From Lingula anatina (Eukaryota; Brachiopoda; Lingulata; Lingulida; Lingulidae), in assembly GCF_001039355.2 (NCBI RefSeq), contig NW_019775467.1, forward strand, positions 255,023 to 319,022: 64,000 nucleotides of DNA, in the 5' to 3' direction. The first letter of the stretch is position 1; every line of letters starts with the position of its first letter. The notes under the pieces are model-generated. The model searched no databases. It was not told the DNA's origin and worked only from the letters and a program-made list of their open reading frames with translations. This document shows, one piece after another, positions 1 through 10,653 of the stretch. The translations under genes and the position numbers were made by a program.

Positions 1-156
1 GGGGGGGGGGGGGGTTCGAAAGAACCGCCCCTTTTGCTGGGAAAACGTCCACTCTGGGTAAAATTTGATCTAGGTACATGAAGTTTTTGTGTGGGAAAGG
101 TCCACCTTTTCAAAAAAAAGAACCCCCCCCATTTGAAATTGCTGGCCACGGGCCTG
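1..156. mobile_element. Short non-autonomous DNA element, 5' end cut by window
   Basis: The window opens in a G-run followed by a block that recurs at 49140-49304. Shared landmarks are TTCGAAAGAAC, GCTGGGAAA, GTCCACTCTGGGTAAA, a second GAACCC block and the ending CGGGCCT. In the full copy the left end, CAGACCCTTAGCCAGG, is roughly the inverse of the right end, as in small hAT-like elements with CAG...CTG termini. No coding capacity is seen. The family is assigned only from end structure. Confidence 0.5.
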
Positions 157-1260
157 TTCTTTATAGTCACTATGATAGTTACTAGATGACAGAAATTATC
201 ACTCACGTATTCTTTAAACTAGAGGAAAACACGACTTGGATGGTGCAGAGTCCACAAAGCTAAATTTGTTAATTCATTTTCTTGGTAGCCTTTGGTATTG
301 GCGACAAAGGATCTTGGTTGAATACAGTAATATAAATGAATTTATTGTCGTTTAACGAGTCAACGTAAATGTGTTAGAGAAGCGAGTCGGGTGAGAAAAT
401 GAGTTCATAGGGAGGGGAATTTTGAGATGCGCAGATTGAGTATTGCGCATTAGTATAAAAGGAATAGCGAGACGAGTAGTTTTCATTCGAGGCCGTTTCA
501 GCCGTCTGCGTCAGGCTGGTGAAGTAAATCGCAAATATGTGATAAAAGAATATTTTAAATAGTATAGATGGCATACTAAGAGATTATAAGCGGGTCAGAG
601 AATTAATGTTTATAAGAGAAGGTATAAGAGGAGCCAGTTGCAATAAATTGATATATTGAAAAAGGGTATACATGTACGTTTTGTCGTATTCATGAGTGTA
701 ATTTAAAGTGTAAAAGATGAAAGCAGGGTGTAGGTAACAAAGAAGAAGTGGTAGTAGTGATAAGACTGAGAAGGTGATAGTTTCTGATGTTCAGTTAATT
801 CATGGTATGTACGCATTCGGTAATACAGATAAGAATGCAATCATTAAAAGGGTTTATGGAATCGTATAAAAGGTGGAGACCTAGTTGTGTGAAAAGACGT
901 GATAGCCAACAGGGTGAAGGATAGCCAACACGTGAACAGCAGGGCACTGAATGATGATGATAAAATGTGGTTAAAATTTGAATGTGTTCAACAAATTAGC
1001 AGATGTATTGGATATGAGAAGTTGGTAGAGGGTTATAGTTTGAGAGTGGGTGAGGAACAGTTAGTGCGTGGTATGTACGCATACTGCGACGCAGACAGGC
1101 ATACAGCAGCTCATAGCAAGGGTTAACGAAATAAAATAATTTGAATTTGATGCGGTGTTTGGGTGTTTTCGTTGCGAGTTATTAGACAATAAATGATTTA
1201 TATACGATTAAGTGAAACGAATAAGAATATAAAGTTATTTATAATTGACCTTATTTTCAG
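157..1260. other. Intron or flank of the upstream IDO paralogue, no gene recognised
   Basis: AT-rich sequence with no supportable exon. It probably contains intron 12 of the IDO paralogue whose last exon follows. A short phrase containing CATGGTATGTACGCAT-like sequence occurs near 800 and again near 1070, suggesting a small internal duplication. A 75-codon open frame at 899-1126 has no recognisable family and no splice context. Confidence 0.4.
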
Positions 1261-1589
1261 ATTTGGTCTCTTTCCTGAAATCGACTCGAGACCACACAGC
1301 CAAGTGTTTCCTTGGCGACCGCGAGACAGATCACGTGACATGGCAGGCAAACGACACAGCTTTAGCAAGCTTGAAAATGGTAGAAAGTCCGTCTCTTCTA
1401 CACCCCTGGACCAACCGTATCGTCAGCTCAAAAACGAATCAAGGACGAAAGAAGGACACCAAAATAAAATTTATGGGCTCTGAGATAGAAAACATCCGTC
1501 GGACATTAGGTCATAAGCAGTTTATCATACCCCGTAGGCAAAAAAATTCTGTTTTAAAACACTTGATTTGTGTTTACGTTTTGAGCTGA
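1261..1589 (+). CDS. IDO: Terminal exon of an upstream IDO paralogue (partial gene)
   Basis: The exon follows a TTATTTTCAG acceptor and opens in the same phase as the last exon of the IDO gene at 20303-20499. The start DLVSFLKSTRDHTAKC closely matches DLVAFLKSTRDQTARC there, and the region corresponds to the C-terminal segment that follows the conserved glycine-rich stretch of animal IDO. The matching part covers about 64 residues. This copy then reads on to a TGA at 1587-1589, so its C-terminus would be about 45 residues longer than that of the downstream gene. The upstream exons are not in the window and should lie before position 1. This shows at least two IDO genes in tandem. The extended tail may be real or may reflect loss of the original stop. 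Confidence 0.75.
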
Positions 1590-2033
1590 TTTTTTTACCG
1601 AGTACGTACTGAGTACATAACTTCCTTATTCATCGTTCCACGTCAAGTAAATTTCCAAGTGAAGCGTTTTGCTGTCATACGTTTTATAATACCTGCGAAT
1701 AAAAATTTTCCTGATGTACATGGCGTTCGAACACAAGTTATTTTACTTTTAAATGAAATTTTAGACACAATTGACTTTTTAGGGTAACTGAATGTGGCCC
1801 ATTTGGCTACTTGTAGGCGCATGGTGCGCAGATCTCGATGGGCTTCAGAAATGAAAAAATGAAAAAAAAATAATGTTTACATTTTGGACTAGACGAACAG
1901 GTTCTAAGCATGCCCCCATCACAGAGAAGATGACGCTTATTTAAATGATTACCAAAAGTTCCTAATTACGCCTCACTGTAGTACACTGATCAATAATTCG
2001 GATTATCATTTTTATTTCAAGTCGGTTGCTTAA
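1590..2033. other. Spacer downstream of the IDO paralogue
   Basis: AT-rich spacer that probably includes the 3' untranslated region of the preceding gene. No further coding or RNA feature is seen. Confidence 0.35.
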
Positions 2034-2535
2034 GGGGCCCGCACACGGTGAGCATTTGGCGCGCGCCACTTGCGCTGCGCCGTTTTCTCATCGTGTGCGG
2101 GGGTATTTTGGTGAGATTTTTGCCTCTCGCGCGGCTGAGCAAAATTTCTCACGTGTTTGATTTTTTTGGTCTCTTGAGGTAAATGTCTCAGCGTGTGCGG
2201 GGTGCAAGCGTCGATTGCTCACGCCATGCTAACAATGCGCATGTGCCAGTAGCCGGAAACAAACAAAAATGGCAGCCCCCAGCGAAGTCAACAAAAATGT
2301 ACACAGTTATAGTTAGTCTGATTGATTAACGTGGTCACCATTATCCATTACTATCAGAAAAAACAACAATATGTAATGTTTCCTTAAACACATGATCCCA
2401 CAGTTCGTCCGCTAGGGGCAGGCCAGGAGGCACCTCTGCTGAGCAAAGAGCGCAGCGTTTGCGGGGAGCTGAGGAGCCCGAGCATCTGGCTCAGCGCAAG
2501 TGGCTCGCGCCAATTGTTTACCGTGTGCGGGGTGC
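2034..2535. mobile_element. Non-autonomous element with CCCGCACACGGT inverted ends
   Basis: A locally GC-rich block of about 500 bp in AT-rich surroundings. It begins GGGGCCCGCACACGGTGAG and ends ACCGTGTGCGGGGTGC, so the ends are inverted repeats sharing CCCGCACACGGT. The interior repeats motifs such as GTGTGCGGGG and GCTGAGCAAA several times, and no transposase frame is present. The superfamily is uncertain. Target-site duplication is not clear. Confidence 0.6.
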
Positions 2536-4104
2536 TTTATTACAAAACAGTAGAATTTCGTTTATGCTGAGAAATGTTCACAAACACAAAGAAGCTATGT
2601 TTTCTTTAAAACTAAATGAGACTAAGGTCTTTATGACTTAAAAGAAAAATGATAATGGATTCCCGCCTCCCGCGCGCGGCGTCCCAGCAGGGGCGGAGTA
2701 ATAAAATCTCGGAACGCTTTCAAGTGAGCGGCGCCATATTTGATCCGAAAAGAAACTCACATAAAAAACAAGCTGAGTCTCGACCTGTATACATTTGTCC
2801 CATTTATGCCTGCCTTTTCATACTTCCCCTGCATGACTACAAGGGATGTTTGACACATATTATATCCATATGCAATCATGACATTTTCACGAAACTGAGG
2901 GTCCGTGTGACAGAAAGTCTGCCAACCAAATAGTTATAATGGTTAGGGTTAGTCTGACCTAAGTGGGTAAAAATCTAGGGTGAGGCTCATCTGTACAAAG
3001 TAAAAGGAAGCGGACTCTGTGTCACGGGGGACATTCTGGTACATGACACCTGTGTCAATACGGCATTTTAACTGATAACAGCACACTAGTCAACTGGGCA
3101 TCAACTGGGTATCCTGAAAACTGATAGAATGGATGACTGGTGGAAACGTTTGGAGGTCTTCCGCGTGTCGGAAAAGGTTGGGTTTTTTAGTTGAAAATCC
3201 ATTGGTAAGTTTAACCTGTTGGTAGTTAAAATAAGTCATTAGAAAATCAATTTGTTGCAGGGCTATGTTTATTGTCCTTTAGTTCGTTAGATAGTCCAGC
3301 AGGTCTTTGTGATTTTTAATCATAGTTTGTCATGATAAAAACGATAATAGAAGATAGAGGTCGTTTCCTTAATGGGCCAATTTTGTGATGGGCACGGTGT
3401 TTAGTGGTTCTTAATTGACCACTGCGTTCCTTAACAGAGGTCATTGAACTGCGACACGATGTAAAAAAACGTTAATGTTATCTGGTTGCAAATTGACCAT
3501 ATACATGTACCCACAGTTAATATGTGTTTACTTATCTTTGCTTTTTTTTGCTATTGGCACCAAAATGTACCCCAAACCACCAACCCACACCAACTGCCCT
3601 CCTTTTGTGGGCAGCAGCTATCGTAATCTTCTTGATAATTAACCCATCTATGGTAGTCGCTCGTAATCTCTATTTACGATCTCTCCATGCAGCCGTCCTT
3701 GCCCCATTGGCTACACAATGCCTTAATGACGGGCGCGGTACACACACTAAGTACTGGCGTACTGTATATATAGTAGTGTTTTGCCATACAACTACAGGCG
3801 GACTTTATGTTAAAATCAATGAAACTTAATTTTTGGGATATAGTATGGGAAATTTTAGAGAAGTGATAAAATTTATTGCCGTAATGTATGTACTAGTACA
3901 ATATTCGATTATGCACATACAGTATTATTACGTGTATATTATGTGTGTAGTTCTTTGTATGTATTTTTTTTTTACTTCTTTCATCTTTGAGGTGGTAAAT
4001 AAATAAATGAATAAGTAAATAAATAAATTGTAAGGCAGAAAGCCTGGGTGTTTACTTGAGCTATAACATATAAATGAAAAAAATGTGCTCACTAGATACA
4101 CCAG
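2536..4104. other. Spacer between IDO remnants, apart from the pseudo-exon at 3129
   Basis: Apart from the broken exon 1 at 3129-3204, nothing recognisable is seen. Short open frames at 2649-2933 and 3524-3829 are low-complexity or lack family resemblance and have no splice partners. Confidence 0.35.
3129..3204 (+). pseudogene. Broken copy of IDO exon 1
   Basis: The sequence starts MDDWWKRLEVFRVSEKVGFF and matches the intact exon 1 at 6716-6790 almost base for base, including the following GTAAGT donor. Within the T-run after GTTGGG this copy has one extra base and an AG/GG change. That shifts the frame and exposes a TGA two codons later. Similarity continues into the start of the intron (GCTATGTT... 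near 3260 and 6837). It is either a dead duplicate first exon of the same cluster or the start of a lost IDO gene. No downstream exons follow before the intact exon 1. Confidence 0.8.
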
Positions 4105-4137
4105 TGCGGTGGCCCACAAGTGCACTCCAAATTCCAA

Positions 4138-4395
4138 ACGACACTCCCAATTCTAAACCTCACACCGAATACTTTAACTTCACTCTCAATTCTTAAACCT
4201 CACTCCGAATTCGTAAACCCCACTCCGAATTCGCAAACCTCACTCCGAATTGAAAAAGCTCACTCCGAATTCGCAAACCTCACTCCGAATTCGTAAGCCT
4301 CACTCCGAATTGAAAAAGCTCACTCCGAATTCGCAAACCTCACTCCAAATTCGTAAACCTTACTCCGAATTCAAAAAGCTCACTCCCAATTCCAC
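4138..4395 (+). repeat. 20-bp minisatellite, left arm of the foldback element
   Basis: About a dozen units of CACTCCGAATTCGCAAACCT and variants. Spacer words such as TTCGTAAACC, TTCGCAAACC and TTGAAAAAGCT recur in a higher-order pattern. Outer units are more diverged than inner ones. Confidence 0.9.
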
Positions 4396-4789
4396 TATGC
4401 CAATTCTCATCAAAGTTCTCTTCGAGAAATCTTATGAAACAGTAATTCGTCTGGGACAAATAATTTTTTTTAGCTGGGCGCTTCCAGTGAAAGGTTCGAG
4501 AGAGTTTTAGCAAACAGTGCGAATTGTGTTACATTTTGGTTTGCGTGATACATACCTTACGAAAATAAACCAACAGTTTACGTCACAAGGTCAATTGACT
4601 TCTCCAGCTATTTTCAGTATTTTTCACAATTACACACACACACATACACACACTCTCTCTCGCCAGGGACACAAATTGGGGGCAAGAAGCAATTTACAGG
4701 TTTACCATTATAAATAAAAGGACAAATTAAGTGACACTGCTCCCAATTTTCTCAACATAGGATTGATACTACTAATAATCCATACATGT

Positions 4790-5021
4790 CAGGGGTGGAT
4801 CCAGGATTATTTGAAGGGGGATCTGTTTTTTTTTTTTGGAATGGCAGGCTGCACATGCAGAGCTGCCCCCCCCCCCCTTATAGGGCGAACAGTGTTATTT
4901 GGTACGTTTTAGAACTATTATTCAAAATTCTAATTTTAACATTGGTGTGATTTTTTTTTTACAGAATTCAAAAGGGGGGTCAAGACCCCCCTCACACGCC
5001 CCCCCCCCCCATCCACCACTG
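4790..5021. mobile_element. hAT-like MITE nested in the foldback element
   Basis: A 232-bp block beginning CAGGGGTGGATCCAGG and ending CATCCACCACTG, which are inverted complements of each other. It has C-runs, G-runs and no reading frame. Flanks share CATGT on both sides, but no full 8-bp duplication is visible. Confidence 0.65.
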
Positions 5022-5704
5022 CATGTTATTCATTCGAAATCGATTAATAAAGTGTAATTAATCTGATTAATTTCAATTATTAGATTATCTATGATCTTAG
5101 ATGAATATTTCAGCTGCAAAAGAGTGAGGGGCTACTAATTACTATTATCAAGTATACTCGGTTATATAACAGGTACATGTGTAGGCCTACAGTATATGAT
5201 AATACGGATTGTTTTGCCCATTTATAAATAATATAAGCCAATGTCGACACCCTGAAACATGTTATCTGTATTAAACATTCATTTCAAAATAATCATGTGA
5301 AAATGCTTGAAGTTGTAAATAATAAATAACGCACGTTTATTTACATACATGTAGTGCATAAATCTGTTCCTTCCAACGCTGTTTCAACTCGTAATTCTGT
5401 TCTCATATTCATAATACATGTATAATTCCTTAAAACGACACACACAAGAAAACACGTAAACATAATATATTTTAATTGTGACTTGCTGTTAAGTACATGT
5501 ATGTTTATCCCTATTTTCTTCATTTCTTCTATTTCCTTGAGCTTAAAAGGGTCATACGTCTACGTCATCATTTTGTGAATGGGAATACAGCGCACCAAGT
5601 AGTATGAAAAATAACTAGTTTTCACACGAAGCCCTCTATTGGCAAAATCCCCTAGCCCATCTTAGAATATTACTTCCGACTTTATACGGCAGTGAACGGG
5701 GTTA

Positions 5705-5960
5705 AAATATGAATTCGGAGTGAGGTTTACGAATTCGGAGTGAGCTTTTTCAATTCGGAGTGAGGTTTACGAATTCGGAGTGAGGTTTGCGAATTCGGAG
5801 TGAGCTTTTTCAATTTGGAGTGAGGTTTACGAATTCGGAGTGAGGTTTGCGAATTCGGAGTGGGGTTTACGAATTCGGAGTGGGGTTTAAGATTTGAGAG
5901 TGAAGTTTAAGTATTCGGTGTGAGGTTTAGAATTGGGAGTGTCGTTTGGAATTTGGAGTG
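5705..5960 (-). repeat. 20-bp minisatellite, right arm of the foldback element
   Basis: Reverse complement of the left-arm array, with units reading GAATTCGGAGTGAGGTTTAC on the plus strand. The same order of variant units is seen as in the left arm, which indicates homogenisation or copying between arms. Confidence 0.9.
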
Positions 5961-5984
5961 CACTTGTGGGCCACCGTACACCAG

Positions 5985-6715
5985 GTTCTCTTTTCTTTTC
6001 AAATTACGCACGCTACATGTATCATTCATTTTACGAACAGAAAAAGCAAACTGTACTTAGTAAGCTAAGATTAAGAAGGTGTAATTTTATGTTAGAATGC
6101 TGCCTTCATTTCAGTCGGGATTCAGCGTTGAAACTACTTAGTTGTAAAAGGATTAACGGGGAATCTTTTCAGTGTCAATGCAAACAGAGGTCAATTCTTT
6201 CCTTGAAAGTCTTTTAACTGAGAAAACCGCACGAGTCCCTGAGTGTCATGTGTAATTCAGCCGTACATGCTGAAAAAAAAATAAATAAATTTAAAATATA
6301 TAAAAAAATAATGGGGTCAGCTTTGGCCATGGGTGAATTACTGTGGCCGTTTGAAAAAGAGAAATAAATTAACTTTAATCTTTAACTTTTGACCAAAAAT
6401 CTGATCTATTTTAGTTCAAGGCTAACCTGTAATAATCTTTGAGACTTTTGTCGCCCAACAGTTTGTTCATGAACGCGTTACTGCTTGTCGGAAAGTATTG
6501 AATACGTCATTCTTCAGTGCTCCTCATGCCGCGCAAATGACGTCATCAATGTTTCCTTCTGGATCAGTTTCGTTACACGAGTGGACGTTGGTTTGGGCAT
6601 ACATATATATGTACATGTACAAGCATGTTATGGCAAGGAGTAGTTTGGTTTTAAATGATTACAGCACGTTTAAAAGAACGAATAGAGCATAGAAATTGGC
6701 TCGAAAATTCATAGT
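5985..6715. other. Upstream region of the intact IDO exon 1
   Basis: Probable promoter and 5' leader of the IDO gene. No convincing TATA box was seen close to the ATG; the AT-rich stretch ATATATATGTACATGTACA near 6602 is the closest. No other feature is supported. Confidence 0.35.
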
Positions 6716-6790
6716 ATGGATGAGTGGTGGAAACGTTTGCAGGACTTCCGTGTGTCGGAGAAGGTTGGGTTTTTGGTAGAAAATCCATTG
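6716..6790 (+). CDS. IDO: IDO gene, exon 1
   Basis: The exon opens with ATG and encodes 25 residues, MDEWWKRLQDF then RVSEKVGFLVENPL, before a GTAAGT donor in phase 0. The pattern of a charged helix followed by V-x-x-x-V-GF and a short x-NP motif corresponds to the N-terminus of animal IDO proteins (compare the 'EEVGFALPNP' region of vertebrate IDO1). It joins in phase to exon 2 at 10521 (DHLSEYFLPWEQL) or to the duplicate at 15530. There is only one intact exon 1 for the two downstream copies, which supports the view that they are one locus assembled twice. Confidence 0.85.
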
Positions 6791-8966
6791 GTAAGTTAGA
6801 TATTGGCTATATGTTATTAAAATCCATTGCTAGTAAGGCTATGTTGTCCTTGTTATATCAGGAAAGCAGGCCTTTTGATTTTAATGATAAGTCCCCAAGG
6901 ATCGCTTTTTTTTTTAAATTGCCATGTTTTTTTAAAAAAGACTACATCTTAATTATAATGTTTTATACTGGGTACAAGTACGACACGCGCAAAAAAATTA
7001 TCTGTGATATTTTCAGTACGTTATTTGTTTAGGGGTAATCCATTTTTATCATTTTCACAAGTCTACAAAGAGTAAACTTTTTACAGACCCCTTCCACGCC
7101 CTTCAGAGCGTACAAGGCGTACACTAAATATGATAACCCTGGCCAGCACACCCACTGGATGCCAAGATCATCATTTTTATTATTTTCCATAAGTGAACAG
7201 CGGGTATTACCCCCCTCCCCACCCCGGGGTATGGTTTGTAGACTTATGGAGTATGGTTTGTTGACTTGTGGAAATAATGATAAAAGTGGATGACCCTTAA
7301 CTGCTAGTATATGCACCTTTTACTGTAACAATTTAGACATTCATCTCGGAAAAAATTGACAAAGGCAACACACAATGTAAACAATACTACTGATGTTTTC
7401 CTTTAACAAACAATTTAAGAAACATCACATTATATGTGGTTGTACGACGACTTATATCTGGTTAACACCTTGAATGCTTAACTTTCGTGTTAACAGTGCA
7501 CGCATGTTATTCTTCACTATTTAAGAATCATTAAAATTCTCATCAAATTCAGTATGGCCCAATATTAATAGAAAAAATCAGAGAGGGGAGTGGTTAAAAC
7601 AGATAAAATGTATAGATAGCCTGTCGTGATAACTATACGTGTACGTATGACTATAGTCCACAGGAAGTGTGTAACCTAACCGTGTTTCTTTGCTCCTTTT
7701 GCATGTCTTTATGACTTAGCGTTTGGTGTCCACTGTGTAATAAGGAAAGTTAACATTTTTGACAAAGTCTATCAATTTAATTACGTGTGGCAAATATTTT
7801 GAGCGTGTATATAACCATGACAGAATCAGTTCCAGTTCGAAACCAGTCTTAATGGTGTCTTTGCATTGTTAACAGCATTAAGTTAATTGACCAAGTTAAT
7901 TGGCCAAGCTGCCAGTTTGTTTGTACGGCATGTGCAATTATGTAAGGGATGTCTTAGACTAAGCTGCCAGTTTGTTGGTATGGCATGTGTAGAGAATTTT
8001 TCAGATCAAGGCACATATTGTGATACTAACAATTGTGGTAAAAGAGATATAGTTGTATTTCATCACCTGTGATTTGTAAAATTCATCCGAGGATGATACT
8101 TTTTAAGAAACTTAATGTTGAAAGAATAGGCATGTAGATTGATTTAGTAACATTTTCTTAAGAAATGTTAAATTAAAGGCGGGCTGCCATTTGTTAGTGT
8201 GTTATTTCAATTATCTTGGTTTTGTACAGATTATACATGTAGGAAAAAATCTGTCTATTAATATTTTGTTGACCTCTTTGGGAATATCTGCATTTTTTAA
8301 AGGATTTATTCACACTTTGTAAATTATCCTGAAGAAAATGCAGATTGGGACTGAGCCTGTGATATATATTTTACTTATAAAACATTTGTTCACAGTCTGA
8401 CCATTACATGTACTCAGTTTGCTTGAGGTTATTTTATATTGCTGATGTTGCACTGTGTACATATGTGTATTTCTTACACAATTCCCACTTATAACAACTG
8501 AAATGGAATTGTGATTAAAGATGAAAAAAAAACCTATCATAACTTAATTTATCATACAGGTGCTTACCATAAGAACAAAAATCCTAAAACAAAATTTAAG
8601 GAGAGCCGACATTGAAGGTGGCAAGCGAGAAGCTCCCTTGCTATGTAATAAAAAGGATATCCGAATTGGGAGCATACATCCTCCAGGTGGATGCACCCTT
8701 AAAGGTTCTGTCAACGGGTCTAATTTGAAAATTTATGTCACAAATGAATAGATAGAATAAATTTTCACTTAAATGAAAATAAATGTATGCAATCTTCTCA
8801 TGTGTTATTCTTCATAATGATGTTTTTTCATTCAGTTTGTCAATATCAAAATAATAAAAGGTAGCGACACAGGTTATTTTAATACACAGATATTATTATT
8901 TATTATATGTAACTTTCAAATAAATGTGACAGAAAAAATCAGAGCGGACATATCAGGAAAAAATAG
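6791..8966. other. Intron 1 of the IDO gene, 5' part
   Basis: Long AT-rich intron with no convincing additional exon. A phrase AAGCTGCCAGTTTGTT-like near 7905 is repeated near 7960. A short open frame at 8560-8751 lacks any family resemblance. Confidence 0.4.
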
Positions 8967-9698
8967 CCCAGCAGGCATAGTGGCATTGGATCAACGTTGA
9001 AAACAGGTTGGATCGTTGATCATTCTAAATTCAACATCAACTCAATGTTGATCCAGCCACATCAAAACGCCGTCATAATGTGACGTTGATTCAACGTTGT
9101 ATTTTGGGCGTCGTGATGCTAGACATGGATTGTAATTTAAAATATTATTTAGTCGATGTAGATTCAGTATTTTTAATAATTAAAAACGTGATACGATGTT
9201 TATATAAGGCCTATATATGACATAATGTATTAAAATGAATTTATGGCAGCTGCATGGTATATATGTTGCCATGGGTAATAATTAGTTCTAGCTTATAAAC
9301 ATCAAAAACAGTGGCGTAAAATCCACTTCAGGCTTGTTTTAAATTAAAATATTAATTTACAACAGTCTTGCACGGTGCGAATTGTAGAATCTTCGGGCTA
9401 TCGTAACCGCAATAACCAGCATGTGATGAAAGCTTAAATAAACTATTGTAGTGAATACCCCGCCATCATCCATGATGTTCAATTGATCATTGCGTCCGGA
9501 AAAAATCAAACAGAAATCAAAAGAGTAGCGAACTTTAGATCGAAATATGAAAAACGTTGCTTGTTTTTTCAGATATACATTCTAATAAATTTCCTCGCAA
9601 GGTCAGCTAACACAAGGATGATTAAATCCATCTAAAATGTGTAGTGAAGTTAATGATGTTAATAGTTAACGGTATCCTTTGATAGATAGATAGACATT

Positions 9699-9763
<65 letters not shown>

Positions 9764-10059
9764 CGTTGAAAAAATGAGACAAACAGGCGCTTTGAAATGT
9801 GTTTAGGAGCTAAACGCTGTTTTACAGTGTACGTTATAATTGTGTACCTGTGTTTTTAATTGAATAATTATATTAAAAAAAACATTTCAGGTCGTTTTTA
9901 TGTCTTTTCATGCAAGAATGTTGTCTAACAAGTTGGGTTGATAAAACGTTGTTATCTGACGTTGATACAACGTCGTAATTTGACGATGATCCAATTTTCA
10001 AATCCATTGTTAATCCAACGTCTTGTCAACGTTGAAACAACATGATTTGCCCGCTGGGA
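8967..10059. mobile_element. MITE-like element with CCCAGC(A/G)GGCA ends and CAACGTTGA repeats
   Basis: The left end reads CCCAGCAGGCATAGTGG and the right end TTTGCCCGCTGGG, which are inverted complements. Just inside both ends the element is dense in palindromic CAACGTTGA/TCAACGTTG words (for example 8992-9110 and 9952-10040). The centre is AT-rich and contains a pure TA array. There is no transposase frame. It sits in IDO intron 1. Confidence 0.7.
9701..9760. repeat. (TA)n microsatellite
   Basis: A 60-bp pure TA array inside the MITE-like element. The second IDO copy begins exactly at the base after this array, following the N at 14757, so it is a likely contig-breaking point. Confidence 0.95.
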
Positions 10060-10520
10060 GGACCTATCCGGACTTGCCCTTGCATTCCTTGCCATGGGAC
10101 TTGCATTCCTCAATAACTGTTGTCCCACGGATGTAAAATCCTAGTAACGTTTGTCCTAGGCATCCATTCCTAGAAACGCTAGACCTAGGGCTTGCATGTC
10201 TGGTGGGACTTGTGTTACTAGGACTGCCATTCCTTTCACACCGGCCTAGTAAACAAGGCTACTTGTCGTTTCACCTAGATGCACATGTGCCGGTAGTTTG
10301 ATGTAAAAACTAATGCACGTGGAAAACACAGTTAAATTATCCTAAATAAACGAAAACCAAACATTGGTCTCTGTAACGCGTCTGTGTCAAGCATTGTGAG
10401 AGTATAAATTAAAGGAAATGTCAGTGGAAATTTCAAAAAGAGAAGTGTTAAAATGGCGATCAAGGCTTTGGCAAGAGGAATATTAATAAACAAATAGCGC
10501 TTTCTACCTTTCTGTTTCAG

Positions 10521-10615
10521 GACCACCTGTCGGAATATTTCCTTCCTTGGGAACAGCTCGGGAAGAAGGCTGCCAAGTTGGATGCGGGAGAACTGAAAGA
10601 CCAAGTTAAAAAGGT

Positions 10616-10653
<38 letters not shown>

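Larger units (their letters stand above)
4105..5976. mobile_element. Foldback-like DNA transposon with long tandem-repeat inverted arms
   Basis: The element is bounded by an exact 8-bp direct repeat, TACACCAG, at 4097-4104 and 5977-5984. The ends read CGGTGGCCCACAAGTGCACT inward on both sides. Inverted arms of about 280 bp follow (about 4107-4395 and 5705-5976). Most of each arm is a tandem array of a 20-bp unit, CACTCCGAATTCGCAAACCT, alternating with variants containing TGAAAAAGCT. The arms match closely in order as well as unit. The interior of about 1.3 kb has no transposase frame and carries a second, smaller element at 4790-5021. An 8-bp duplication fits hAT or P-superfamily transposition. 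Long repeat-built arms recall Galileo/Foldback elements, but that comparison rests on structure only. Confidence 0.85.

Noticed and set aside
899-1126. 75-codon plus-strand frame as a gene
   Set aside because: No family resemblance; lies in the expected intron before an IDO terminal exon.
4138-4395. CRISPR-like array of short repeats
   Set aside because: Units are directly adjacent 20-bp repeats without unique spacers and form an inverted arm of a transposon in a eukaryotic genome.
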